Part shown: piece after piece, positions 26,782 to 35,231 of the stretch
Position numbering within the stretch: position 1 is the first letter of the stretch
Layout: each line of letters starts with the position of its first letter
Assembly (NCBI RefSeq): GCF_023910635.1
Contig: NZ_JAAVVZ010000008.1
Span: 1 to 45,430, forward strand
Direction: 5' to 3'
Source of the DNA: Sphingorhabdus sp.
GTDB taxonomy: Bacteria; Pseudomonadota; Alphaproteobacteria; Sphingomonadales; Sphingomonadaceae
DNA: 45,430 nucleotides
The notes under the pieces: generated by a model
What the model saw: the letters and a program-made list of their open reading frames with translations, nothing else
Database searches by the model: none
Told to the model about the DNA's origin: nothing
Program-made: the position numbers and the translations under genes

Positions 26782-26977
26782 GGCGCGCTATGGTCTTTCG
26801 CAATGACTGCTGTTGTTCGCACGATGAATTTACCAACCGGCTTTAGCGATAAATTTACTTCGCTTTGGCGTTATTATCTGATGTATTGCAGAAGTGGATC
26901 CGAGCGGCGCGGCATCAATGTTGCGAAGGTAATGTTGCAAAGGTAATGTCGCAAAGGTCACTTTAGGCATAAGGTAA
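26782..26977 (+). pseudogene. C-terminal remnant of a cyclopropane-fatty-acid-synthase-type methyltransferase
   Basis: The frame from 26782 reads a short lead, then TGFSDKFTSLWRYYLMYCRS, then RRGINVAKV. This matches the end of SAM-dependent methyltransferases of the Cfa family (pattern W-x-YYL-x-YCE, then GI-x-VAQVTL). The frame breaks at a 14-bp unit present three times (26917-26958). Removing two copies restores the ending NVAKVTLGIR and a stop at 26975. No catalytic or SAM-binding part remains, so it is a relic. Its end touches the ribosome site of the serine hydrolase gene. Confidence 0.6.
26917..26958 (+). repeat. Three tandem copies of a 14-bp unit
   Basis: AATGTTGCGAAGGT, AATGTTGCAAAGGT and AATGTCGCAAAGGT follow each other without spacing. 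The two extra copies add 28 bp, which is not a multiple of three and shifts the frame of the methyltransferase remnant. Confidence 0.9.
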
Positions 26978-26992
26978 ATTGGGGGGAGCAGG

Positions 26993-28195
26993 ATGAAAAA
27001 ATGGATATTCGGGTTTTTGCTGGTCATGTCATCGGCAGCGGGCGGTTTCTGGGTCAGCGCGGACAAGGATATGAAAGCGCTCCTGTCCAGCCTGCCGACG
27101 GATGCTAACGTGCTGTTCTGGAGCGTAGAGCAACGCGACGCCGCGTTTCGTATGATTGATCGGATCCCCATCCTTGCTAAAGCCAATGTCATTGCGAAAG
27201 GCGACGAGGTATATCCTTTGCCCAAGGGCGCGCCGCTGACGATCGCAACGGATGTCGACGCCTATATGAAGGCGCAACGCACCGCGGGGTTGGTCATCAT
27301 TCAGGATGGCAAAGTGCGGATGGAAAAATATGGTCTCGGTTTTGGCGCAGAGGGTAAATGGACGAGCTTCTCTGTCGCGAAATCATTCACCTCCACTTTG
27401 GTCGGTGCGGCGATAAAAGACGGCTATATCAGAAGCATCGATGACAAGGTTTCGGCCTATATACCTGATCTGAAAGGCTCGGCGTATGATGACGTAACCA
27501 TCGAACAATTGCTCACGATGACGTCTGGCGTCAAATGGAATGAGGATTATGGGGACCCCAAGTCCGACGTCGCTTTGTTTAACACACATAAGGCCGAAAA
27601 CGGCATGGACGTGACCGTCAGCTACATGCGCAAATTGCGGCGTGAGGCGCCTGCTGGTACAAAATGGGTCTATAAAACCGGCGAAACCAATTTGATTGGC
27701 GTGTTGGTCAGCTCCGCCACAAAGAAGACCTTGTCCGCTTATTTGTCCGAGAAGCAATGGGCGCCATTTGGCATGGAACAGGACGCAAGCTGGCTGTTGG
27801 GTGCGACCGGGCACGAGATCAGCGGTTGCTGCATTCAGGCATCGACGCGCGATTATGCACGTTTTGGCGTGTTCATGCTGGGCGGAGCAAAGGTCAAGGG
27901 CGCAAGCATCTTGCCCGACAACTGGATCGCGCCAGCGACGAGCAAGCAAGCCGACATCGGTATGCCCGGTAAGGGCTATGGCTATCAATATTGGACTTAT
28001 GACGACGGCAGTTACGCCGCCCAAGGCATTTTCGGGCAGGGCATCTTCATTGACCCAAAGCGTAACCTTGTGATCGCATCGAACAGTAACTGGCCCAAGG
28101 CAACTGACCCCAACACGGTGGGTGCGCAGCGGGAAGCCTTTTACAAGGCTGTTCAAGCGGCGGTTGATGCAGAGGTAACGCCGCGCGCGAAATAG
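26993..28195 (+). CDS. Serine hydrolase, beta-lactamase/6-aminohexanoate-dimer hydrolase type
   Basis: A 400-residue protein with an N-terminal signal or anchor helix (about 4-20), so probably periplasmic. The class C-type S-x-x-K motif is SVAK (S127, K130), within WTSFSVAKSFTSTLVG. Further family features are IDDKVSAYIPDL, EQLLTMTSGVKWNEDYGDP and YKTGETNLIG. The substrate is unknown (esters, amides or peptides). The ATG is preceded by GGGGGGAG. It begins 15 bp after the methyltransferase relic and looks monocistronic. Confidence 0.85.
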   Translation: MKKWIFGFLLVMSSAAGGFWVSADKDMKALLSSLPTDANVLFWSVEQRDAAFRMIDRIPILAKANVIAKGDEVYPLPKGAPLTIATDVDAYMKAQRTAGLVIIQDGKVRMEKYGLGFGAEGKWTSFSVAKSFTSTLVGAAIKDGYIRSIDDKVSAYIPDLKGSAYDDVTIEQLLTMTSGVKWNEDYGDPKSDVALFNTHKAENGMDVTVSYMRKLRREAPAGTKWVYKTGETNLIGVLVSSATKKTLSAYLSEKQWAPFGMEQDASWLLGATGHEISGCCIQASTRDYARFGVFMLGGAKVKGASILPDNWIAPATSKQADIGMPGKGYGYQYWTYDDGSYAAQGIFGQGIFIDPKRNLVIASNSNWPKATDPNTVGAQREAFYKAVQAAVDAEVTPRAK

Positions 28196-28260
28196 TTTTG
28201 TTGCGGTGTAAAACAATTAAATTGCGCCGCAAAATATGGAAAAAAGGGGCTTTTCTAAGT

Positions 28261-28276
28261 CTGGATATTAGTCCAG
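28261..28276 (+). promoter_or_regulatory. Small hairpin in the leader of the polyamine transport operon
   Basis: CTGGA (28261-28265) and TCCAG (28272-28276) form a 5-bp stem around six bases, about 40 bp before the first transporter gene. It could be an operator half-site pair or an mRNA hairpin. The evidence is only the symmetry. Confidence 0.25.
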
Positions 28277-28317
28277 CATAAACGCCTCACAGACGGGGAC
28301 TCAGAGGGAGATTGGCC

Positions 28318-29427
28318 ATGGATTTTAAGACCTTTTTGCACGCAGGTAGCAATCGACGCTTTATGCTGAAAGGCATGGGCGTTGCGGCGGTTGGCTTCTC
28401 GCTGACTGGTGCGCTTGCTGGATGTGGCGAGAAAGAGGCGGCAAAGCTTGCCAATGGCGAAGAGGCCAAGCTGAACTTTTATAACTGGGACACCTATATT
28501 GGTGAGACCACGTTGGAAGATTACAAGGACAGCGCCGGCGTTGACGTGAACATGACTTTGTTCGCCAGTAACGACGAATTGTTCGCCAAGCTGCGCGCTG
28601 GTAACCAAGGCTATGACGTCATCGTACCGTCGAATGACTTTGTTGAGCGCATGGCCGCTGCGGATATGCTGGTTGAACTCGACAAGGCGCAGATCCCCAA
28701 TTTCAAGAATATTGCCCCTGATTATCAGGATGTGCCTTATGATCCTGCGCGCAAATTTTCTATGCCTTACACATGGCTGGCGCTTGGCATTGGTTATCGC
28801 AAGTCCAAGGTGAAGTCGGTGCCGGATAGCTGGAAAGTCCTGTTTGACAGTGACCAATATAAGGGCCGCATTGCCGTGCTGTCCGAGGCTGGCGACATGT
28901 TCCGGCTTTATGGCAAATATCTGGGTAAATCGGTCAATGGCTTGACCGACGCTGATCTGAAAATGATTGAAGCGATGATGATCAAGCAAAAGCCGAACAT
29001 TAAATCGTTCCATGAAGACAATGGGCAGGATCTGTTGCTGAAGGGCGAGGTCGATCTTGTCCTTGAATATAATGGCGACATTGCGCAGGCGATGGTTGAA
29101 GACCCCGACATTGGCTTTGTCATTCCCAAGGAAGGCAGCCAGCTAAATTCCGACAATCTGTGCATTCCAAAGGGTGCGCCGCATCCGAAAAATGCCCATG
29201 CTTTCATTAACTATTTGCTGGAAGCCGAAGCGGGTAAGAAGATAACCGAGACAATCCTCTATCCAACACCCAATGACGCAGCAAAGGCGTTGATGCCCGA
29301 TGATTATAAAAATAATCAGGTCATTTTCCCGCCTGCGGCGGTTCTGGCGAAATGCGAATATGCCAAATTCAATCCAGAGTTGCAGCCGAAATATGAGGAG
29401 GCGTTCACCCGCGTTCGGGCGGCTTAA
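28318..29427 (+). CDS. potF: Polyamine (spermidine/putrescine) ABC transporter substrate-binding lipoprotein
   Basis: A 369-residue periplasmic binding protein. The N-terminus has twin arginines (NRRFMLKGMG) and a lipobox ending at C36 (ALAGC), so it is probably a lipoprotein with a Tat-like signal. The mature part starts LNFYNWDTYIGETTLEDY, the PotD/PotF signature, followed by YDVIVPSNDFVERM and DLVLEYNGDIAQAM. The start at 28318 has GAGGGAG 7 bases upstream; the TTG at 28312 is less likely. The first permease gene starts 3 bp after its stop. Confidence 0.92.
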   Translation: MDFKTFLHAGSNRRFMLKGMGVAAVGFSLTGALAGCGEKEAAKLANGEEAKLNFYNWDTYIGETTLEDYKDSAGVDVNMTLFASNDELFAKLRAGNQGYDVIVPSNDFVERMAAADMLVELDKAQIPNFKNIAPDYQDVPYDPARKFSMPYTWLALGIGYRKSKVKSVPDSWKVLFDSDQYKGRIAVLSEAGDMFRLYGKYLGKSVNGLTDADLKMIEAMMIKQKPNIKSFHEDNGQDLLLKGEVDLVLEYNGDIAQAMVEDPDIGFVIPKEGSQLNSDNLCIPKGAPHPKNAHAFINYLLEAEAGKKITETILYPTPNDAAKALMPDDYKNNQVIFPPAAVLAKCEYAKFNPELQPKYEEAFTRVRAA

Positions 29428-29430
29428 TTA

Positions 29431-30345
29431 ATGTCAGGGCCGTTGCAGGACTGGAAAAGCCAGAAGAAACCTTTTGCCGCCGTTGCCTCGGCACCGGTGT
29501 TCTGGCTTGCCCTGTTCTTCATCGCGCCCATGACCATCGTCTGGCTCTACAGCTTTGGGCAGAATGCTGGTCCAGCCGACATTGATATTTCCGGCACGCT
29601 CGACAATTACAAACGCGCGACCGAGTGGCTGTATCTTTCGATCTTCCTGAAAAGCCTTGCGGTGGCGGCGCTCACGACGTTGATTTGCCTCATCATTGGA
29701 TTTCCCGTGGCAATGGCCATTACCTTTGTTGCGCCGAAATGGCGGCCTTGGCTGCTGCTCGGCATCATGCTGCCGTTTTGGACCAATCTGTTGATCCGCA
29801 CATATGCCCTGATGGCGTTGATGGGCACCAACGGCTATATGAACAAGGGGCTGGGTGGGCTGTGGGAGGGCGCAAGCTGGTTGCGCACATTGGTGGGCAT
29901 GCAACCGCTTGAGGCTTGGACGCCTGTGCAGTTGCTCTACAATAATTTCGCGGTCGTATTGGGGCTGGTCTATGTGCACCTGCCCTTCATGGTATTGCCG
30001 TTATATTCGGCGCTCGACCGGCTGGATAAAAGCCTGATTGAGGCCAGCCTTGATTTGGGCGCAGGCCATTTCAAAACCTTCATGCAAGTCGTGGTGCCGC
30101 TCGCGGCTCCCGGTATTGTTGCCGGCGTTATGATAACGCTCATCCCGGCATTGGGGGCATATCTGACGCCCGACCTTATGGGCGGCACCGATAGCCAGAT
30201 GATTGCTAATGTTATCGAACGGCAGTTCAAGCGCGCCAATGACTGGCCGTTTGGCGCGGCTTTGTCCTTCTTGCTCATCTACGCAATGTTCATTTTGATT
30301 GCGCTGCAATCGATGCGGTCGAACAAAGTGAAGGAGGTGCGCTGA
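29431..30345 (+). CDS. potH: Polyamine ABC transporter permease (PotB/PotH-like)
   Basis: A 304-residue inner-membrane permease with six predicted membrane helices. The EAA loop that touches the ATPase is EASLDLGAGHFKTFMQVVVP. The segment NLLIRTYALMALMGTNGYMN is typical of the PotB/PotH group. It ends TGATG with the next gene, so the two are translationally coupled. Confidence 0.92.
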   Translation: MSGPLQDWKSQKKPFAAVASAPVFWLALFFIAPMTIVWLYSFGQNAGPADIDISGTLDNYKRATEWLYLSIFLKSLAVAALTTLICLIIGFPVAMAITFVAPKWRPWLLLGIMLPFWTNLLIRTYALMALMGTNGYMNKGLGGLWEGASWLRTLVGMQPLEAWTPVQLLYNNFAVVLGLVYVHLPFMVLPLYSALDRLDKSLIEASLDLGAGHFKTFMQVVVPLAAPGIVAGVMITLIPALGAYLTPDLMGGTDSQMIANVIERQFKRANDWPFGAALSFLLIYAMFILIALQSMRSNKVKEVR

Positions 30346-31181
30346 TGTTTACCCGCACCGCGATCGCCCCGCTTGAATATACCCGCAAGCTTTGGATGCG
30401 CAGTTGGGTCGGGTTGACCATGCTGTTCCTCTATGCGCCGCTTATCGTCCTGATGATTTTCAGCTTTAACGACAGCAAGCGCAACGTGATGTGGAAAGGT
30501 TTCACGCTTAAATATTATGAAAAGGCGCTGAACAATGACAGCCTGGTCGAAGCGATGGTCAATTCGCTTACCATCGCGTTTTTGGCGACGATCGTCAGCC
30601 TGGTCATAGGCGCGCTGGCTGCGGTCATGCTCTGGCGCTTTCGTTTTCCATTCAAGGGGCTGGTCGAAGGTACCATGTCCTTGCCGATCATCGTTCCCGA
30701 AATATGCCTGGGCGTCGCGTTTTTGATCTTTTTCGCCAAGGTCGATTGGCCAACTGATCTGCCATGGCCGCTCAACCTGTCTGCGATTACCATTGCGCAT
30801 ATTACTTTCTGCTTTCCCTTTGTCGCTATGGTCGTGCGCGCGCGGCTGGCGAGTTTTAACAATGAAGAGGAAGAGGCGGCAAAGGACCTTGGCGCGACGG
30901 AGTGGCAGGCGTTTCGCGATGTCCTGCTGCCGCATATAAAGCCATCTTTAGTGGCAGGCGCGTTGCTCGCCTTCACGCTCAGTCTCGACGATTTCGTCAT
31001 TACCTTTTTCACCAGCGGTCCCGACACCATTACCTTCCCGGTAAAGGTATATTCGATGGTCCGCTTCTCGGTGACGCCAGAGGTTAACGCCGCGTCGACC
31101 ATCCTCATCGTTCTCACTGTCGCCCTGACCTTCGTCGCGCTGAAATATCAGGGTGTGAAGGGCATATCGGACGCCCATTGA
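30345..31181 (+). CDS. potI: Polyamine ABC transporter permease (PotC/PotI-like)
   Basis: A 278-residue second permease. The EAA loop is EEAAKDLGATEWQAFRDVLL, followed by SLDDFVITFFTSGP, a PotC/PotI hallmark. It starts inside the stop codon of the previous gene (TGATG at 30343). Together the permeases form the membrane channel. Confidence 0.92.
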   Translation: MFTRTAIAPLEYTRKLWMRSWVGLTMLFLYAPLIVLMIFSFNDSKRNVMWKGFTLKYYEKALNNDSLVEAMVNSLTIAFLATIVSLVIGALAAVMLWRFRFPFKGLVEGTMSLPIIVPEICLGVAFLIFFAKVDWPTDLPWPLNLSAITIAHITFCFPFVAMVVRARLASFNNEEEEAAKDLGATEWQAFRDVLLPHIKPSLVAGALLAFTLSLDDFVITFFTSGPDTITFPVKVYSMVRFSVTPEVNAASTILIVLTVALTFVALKYQGVKGISDAH

Positions 31182-31228
31182 GATGCGCGCCTTTACTCGA
31201 CACGAACGGACTTAGTTGGAACACTGAT

Positions 31229-32359
31229 ATGACCGAAACCAAACAGCCCATCATCCAAATCCGCAATGTGTCCAAACGCTTTGGCAGGGTGACGGCGGTT
31301 GATAATGTCAGTCTGGATATTCGCGCAGGCGAATTCTTCGTTCTGCTTGGACCTTCAGGCTGCGGCAAGACGACTTTGTTGCGGATGATCGCCGGGTTTG
31401 AATTGCCAACTGAGGGACAGATCCTGATCGATGGACAGGATATGAGCCTTGTTCCGCCCAATAAGCGTCCCGTGAACATGGTGTTTCAAAGCTACGCCGT
31501 GTTTCCGCATATGAATGTGACCGATAATGTCGGCTATGGCCTGCGCATATCCGGCGTATCGAAAGGCGAGATTCGCGACCGCGTGGCCGAAGCGCTGGAG
31601 CTGGTGAAGCTTGGCGGGTTTGAGGACCGGATGCCCGACCAAATGTCAGGTGGGCAGCGGCAACGCGTTGCGCTTGCACGCAGCTTGGTCATGCGGCCCA
31701 AGGTCTTGTTGCTTGATGAGCCACTCTCCGCGCTTGACGCCAAACTGCGTGCGCAAATGCAATTTGAACTGGCGGATTTGCAGGATAAGGTCGGTATTAC
31801 CTTCGTCACCGTCACCCATGACCAAGACGAGGCGCTGTCGATGGCAAGCCGTGTTGCCGTGATCAATAAAGGCGAAGTCGCGCAACTCGCGCCACCATCG
31901 GATCTTTACGAATATCCCGCCAACCGCTTTGTTGCGGATTTCGTGGGTTCGGTGAACATATTTGAAGGCACGCTGACGCTGGATGAACCCGATAAGGCTG
32001 CCGTCGATTGCCCGGGCCTTGGTAAGGTTTACCTGAACCACGGTGTCACTGGCCCCCATGGAGCAAATGTCTGGATCGCGTTGCGGCCCGAAAAGATCTA
32101 TCTGCACGTTCCCGGCGAAGGCAAAGCCGTCCGCGCTGCGGCCCAAGACGCGCCCGACGGCCACAATCTGGCGCGCGGTACGATTAAGGGCATGAGCTAT
32201 CTTGGCGATGTCACTTTATACGATATTCACCTTGAAGGCGGCCAAATCATCCGCGTCAGCCGCCCCAACCTGTCCCGCCATGACCAGGACGATTTTACCT
32301 GGGGCGACAAGGTCAGCATGCACTGGCGCGCCGACAGCCCGGTTGTTTTGTTGAGCTAG
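31229..32359 (+). CDS. potG: Polyamine ABC transporter ATP-binding protein (PotA/PotG-like)
   Basis: A 376-residue ATPase. Walker A GPSGCGKTT, signature MSGGQRQRVALAR, Walker B LLLDEPLSALD, switch TVTHDQDEA, and a C-terminal TOBE-type domain (ALRPEKIYL, then GTIKGMSYLGDVTLYD). I place the start at 31229, giving MTETKQPIIQIRNVSKRFG; a TTG at 31178 overlapping the permease stop would add 17 unrelated residues. It is the last gene of the transporter operon and ends 11 bp from the convergent FKBP gene. Confidence 0.93.
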   Translation: MTETKQPIIQIRNVSKRFGRVTAVDNVSLDIRAGEFFVLLGPSGCGKTTLLRMIAGFELPTEGQILIDGQDMSLVPPNKRPVNMVFQSYAVFPHMNVTDNVGYGLRISGVSKGEIRDRVAEALELVKLGGFEDRMPDQMSGGQRQRVALARSLVMRPKVLLLDEPLSALDAKLRAQMQFELADLQDKVGITFVTVTHDQDEALSMASRVAVINKGEVAQLAPPSDLYEYPANRFVADFVGSVNIFEGTLTLDEPDKAAVDCPGLGKVYLNHGVTGPHGANVWIALRPEKIYLHVPGEGKAVRAAAQDAPDGHNLARGTIKGMSYLGDVTLYDIHLEGGQIIRVSRPNLSRHDQDDFTWGDKVSMHWRADSPVVLLS

Positions 32360-32370
32360 AGGCCTCGTTC

Positions 32371-33174
32371 TCAATTGTCACCGCTTGGCGCTGGCCTCAA
32401 ATCGATCAATGTGACGATGATGTTGCTTTGCGGCGATCCGTCTGCGGCTTTAGGCATGCAAAAACGATAAGTTGACCCTGTCTGCATCATTTTCAGGCTT
32501 TCGCTGAAGATCGGCGATGCTTGGTTCAACGGGATTTTCTCCCATTCGCGTTTTTGCTGCACTAGGCCGGTCGCGGCGTCGAAGATGGTGAAGTCGACCA
32601 AAGCCATGTCGCCATCGGTTGGCTTTTTGCCCGTGGCGGATTTCACGATTTCGAAACCGAGGCCCGTCGCGGTGGATTGCGAACAAGTGCGTTCGGCGGC
32701 GGGAATGACGGGTTTTGGTGGCGGGTTGGTGAAGGAGAGCAGATCAACCTCAAACACCAGATCGGCATTGGCCGGGATGGGGCCAGTTCCCGCTGCGCCA
32801 TAGCCAAGCGCCGCAGGGATGCAGAGGCGGTAGCTGCCGCCCGGCTGCATCAGTTGCAGCCCCTGTGCAAATCCGGGAATGACGCCGCCAACGGGGAATT
32901 GGGCAGCTTGGCCGGAATCAAATTCGGTGCCGTCTGCGGTCAGCATGCCCTTATAATTCACAGTGACCTTGGACTCGGCATTTGGCCGATCACCATTGCC
33001 CGGCTTGATGACTGTGTAGGACAGGCCCTCTGGTGTTTTGACACTGCAGGTGAGCACGGGATTTTTTGGCTTTGCCGCTACCTGCGCCGCTGCTGAAGCA
33101 GGCGCAACTGCCAAGAGCAGGGCAGGGGTGAGGGCCGCCGTAATGAAGGCGCGTTGGAGCATTGGTGATGTCAT
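32371..33174 (-). CDS. FKBP-type peptidyl-prolyl isomerase, periplasmic, with second FKBP-like domain
   Basis: A 267-residue exported protein. The signal peptide is at about 1-29 (LTPALLLAVAPASAAA). The first FKBP domain (about 42-150) is well kept: VTVNYKGMLTADGTEFDSG, PVGGVIPGFAQGLQLMQPGG, YRLCIPAALGYG, and the closing FEVDLLS. The second half (about 160-262) repeats the layout in degenerate form (GDMALVDFTIFDAATG, then FSESLKMMQTGSTYRFCMP), without the GYG loop. The start at 33174 has GAAGG upstream. Folding of envelope proteins is the likely role. Confidence 0.85.
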   Translation of the reverse strand: MTSPMLQRAFITAALTPALLLAVAPASAAAQVAAKPKNPVLTCSVKTPEGLSYTVIKPGNGDRPNAESKVTVNYKGMLTADGTEFDSGQAAQFPVGGVIPGFAQGLQLMQPGGSYRLCIPAALGYGAAGTGPIPANADLVFEVDLLSFTNPPPKPVIPAAERTCSQSTATGLGFEIVKSATGKKPTDGDMALVDFTIFDAATGLVQQKREWEKIPLNQASPIFSESLKMMQTGSTYRFCMPKAADGSPQSNIIVTLIDLRPAPSGDN

Positions 33175-33630
33175 AGAAGCCTTCGATAGTGACTGGTCGT
33201 CATTTGTCCAGTTGGGTTTTATACGTCTCAAACAGAGTGACCGAATTTGGAAAGTCACACTAAAGTCTCACCTAAAACGATGCGGTGCGTGGCGATTACA
33301 GGATATTCTTCATGCTGAGAAAGAGCCATGCCAGCCTTTTGCCAGCGCGGCGATTCTCTCAAATGAAATCCTACATTGCAAGCGGGATCCGAGCAGATGC
33401 GGAAACGCGTTCAGCATGCGGAAAGGGCTTGTGCGCCACTCTTGTCACTCCCCCCGTCATCGCCGTTACCCTCAATATCGCCGTCACCCTGAACTTGTTT
33501 CAGGGTCCATTTTTCCAGAAACCCTTTGGTCACGAGGCAGGATAGACCCTGAAACAAGTTCAGGGTGACGTTAGCGGTGTAAGAACAACTTCTCGCTGTA
33601 GGTCAAAGGGCTGCGGTTCCTTATTCGCCA
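33175..33630. other. Gene-free stretch holding a palindromic repeat pair
   Basis: No convincing reading frame. The right half contains the REP-like inverted pair (33483-33569), and just before it an imperfect 18-bp tandem duplication (ATCGCCGTTACCCTCAAT then ATCGCCGTCACCCTGAAC, about 33459-33494). The left half probably carries the FKBP gene promoter. I see no recognisable gene remnant. Confidence 0.6.
33483..33569. repeat. REP-like inverted repeat pair (CCCTGAACTTGTTTCAGGG family)
   Basis: A 25-bp arm (33483-33507) and its exact reverse complement (33545-33569) flank 37 bp. Each arm is itself a palindrome, CCCTGAA then TTCAGGG. This two-REP layout is that of a REPIN. The unit is one commonly met in alphaproteobacterial intergenic DNA. 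Confidence 0.85.
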
Positions 33631-35022
33631 TTACCCAATCGCCCGCAATTTCGGCTCTGCTTCATCGAGCGATTTGTGAATGATGCCGACAAGCTCGTCA
33701 ATTTGGGCAGTGCTGATAATCAGCGGCGGGCACATCACGATGCTGTCGCGGATACCGCGCACCATCAGGCCATTGCGGATGCAGATATCGCGGACCATCG
33801 GGCCTGCTGTGCCCTCTGCGCCGCCAAAGCGCGCGCCTGTTGCCTTGTCCGCCACAATCTCGACCGCGCCAAGCAAGCCGATGGAGCGGGCTTCGCCGAC
33901 CAGCGGGTGGTCACGCAAGGGGGCCAGTGCCTTGGCGAGATATGGCCCAGTTTCATTGCGGACCCTATCGACCAGGCCTTCGCGTTCCATGATCTCGATA
34001 TTGCGTAAGGCAACGGCGGACGCGACCGGGTGGCCCGAATAGGTATATCCATGGACGAAATCGCCGCCGGTCTTCATCACTTTGATGATTTCCGCGCTTA
34101 CTGCGACAGCGGAGATGGGCAGATAACCAGACGATAGCCCCTTGGCCATCGCGATAATGTCGGGCTGGATGCCCATGGTTTCATGGCCCCAAATGTTGCC
34201 GGTACGCCCAAAGCCGCAAATAACTTCATCACAGACCAATAATATCCCATATTTGCGGCAAATCGCCTCGACCTGCGGCCAGTAATTGGCAGGTGGGATG
34301 ATGACGCCGCCAGCGCCTTGTACAGGTTCGCCAATGAAGGCTGCGACATTTTCAGGGCCGACCTCTAATATCTTGTCTTCAATGGCTTGCGCACATGCCG
34401 TGCCGAAATCCTCCGGCGTCATGTCGCGGCCTTCATTATAATGATAAGGCTGACGCACATGTTCAATTCCAGCCATCGGCAGTATGCCCGGCGCGGGGAA
34501 GCCTTGGCCGTGCATCGCCTTCATCCCGCCCATGCTGACGCCCGCGACCGTGGAGCCGTGATAGGCATTATGGCGGCTGATGATGATAGTGCGACTGTGT
34601 TCGCCCTTCACTTGCCAATAATGGCGGACCATCCGCAATATGGTGTCATTGGCTTCGGAGCCGGAGCTGTTGAAAAACACATGCGGTAGGCGGCCACCTG
34701 TTAGGCTGGCAATCTTGTCCGCCAGCATGATCGCGGGCGCGTTCGCGGTTTTGAAGAAGCTGTTATAATATGGCAGCTCACGCATTTGTTCGCGCGCGAC
34801 CTCGGCCAATTCGTCACGGCCATAGCCGACATTGACGCACCACAGGCCAGCCATGCCGTCCAATATGCGGTTGCCGTCGCCATCATGAATATAACAGCCT
34901 TCGGCATGGGTTATGATCCGGCTGCCGCCCAGATCCTCTATTTCCTGCCAATCGGCTTGCGCGGGCAGATGGTGGGCGATGTCCAAACGGCGTAGTTCGG
35001 CGATGTCGTAATTACGTGGCAT
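33631..35022 (-). CDS. spuC: Class III aminotransferase, putrescine-pyruvate type
   Basis: A 463-residue PLP enzyme. The PLP lysine is K294 in IAMAKGLSSGYLP; the aspartate of the PLP ring contact is D265 in LLVCDEVICGFGRTG; VFFNSSGSEANDT is the phosphate loop. The sequence pattern resembles SpuC-type polyamine:pyruvate transaminases and beta-alanine transaminases. With a polyamine importer close by, putrescine, cadaverine or spermidine is the likely amino donor (inference). It stands alone between two palindromic repeat pairs. Confidence 0.87.
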   Translation of the reverse strand: MPRNYDIAELRRLDIAHHLPAQADWQEIEDLGGSRIITHAEGCYIHDGDGNRILDGMAGLWCVNVGYGRDELAEVAREQMRELPYYNSFFKTANAPAIMLADKIASLTGGRLPHVFFNSSGSEANDTILRMVRHYWQVKGEHSRTIIISRHNAYHGSTVAGVSMGGMKAMHGQGFPAPGILPMAGIEHVRQPYHYNEGRDMTPEDFGTACAQAIEDKILEVGPENVAAFIGEPVQGAGGVIIPPANYWPQVEAICRKYGILLVCDEVICGFGRTGNIWGHETMGIQPDIIAMAKGLSSGYLPISAVAVSAEIIKVMKTGGDFVHGYTYSGHPVASAVALRNIEIMEREGLVDRVRNETGPYLAKALAPLRDHPLVGEARSIGLLGAVEIVADKATGARFGGAEGTAGPMVRDICIRNGLMVRGIRDSIVMCPPLIISTAQIDELVGIIHKSLDEAEPKLRAIG

Positions 35023-35041
35023 GAAAAGGTCTCCTGAATAT

Positions 35042-35149
35042 TCCCCTCCCGCAAGCGGGAGGGGTTAGGGGAGGGTGGGAGCCGCAGGCGAGCTATTTAA
35101 TTTAGCCGTTGCAGGCCCACCCCCAGCCCCTCCCGCTTGCGGGAGGGGA
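35042..35149. repeat. REPIN-like pair of GC-rich palindromes (CCCCTCCCGC family)
   Basis: Two 22-bp palindromes, CCCCTCCCGCAAGCGGGAGG then GG (35043-35064) and its inverse (35127-35148), face each other with matching G-rich and C-rich extensions (TTAGGGGAGGGTGGG and CCCACCCCCAGCC). The spacer is about 40 bp. This family is widespread in sphingomonad-like genomes. Confidence 0.85.
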
Positions 35150-35231
35150 GCGATAGGCGGCGCCCAAATCTGCCCTCAGGGCGAAAAGCCTATCCGCGCT
35201 TGATAGCGATTATATCGGGTCACTGTTTTGT

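Noticed and set aside
33285-33545. 86-codon plus-strand frame across the REP-like pair
   Set aside because: Its end only translates the palindromic repeat (the common TLNLFQGP reading) and its start has no family pattern.
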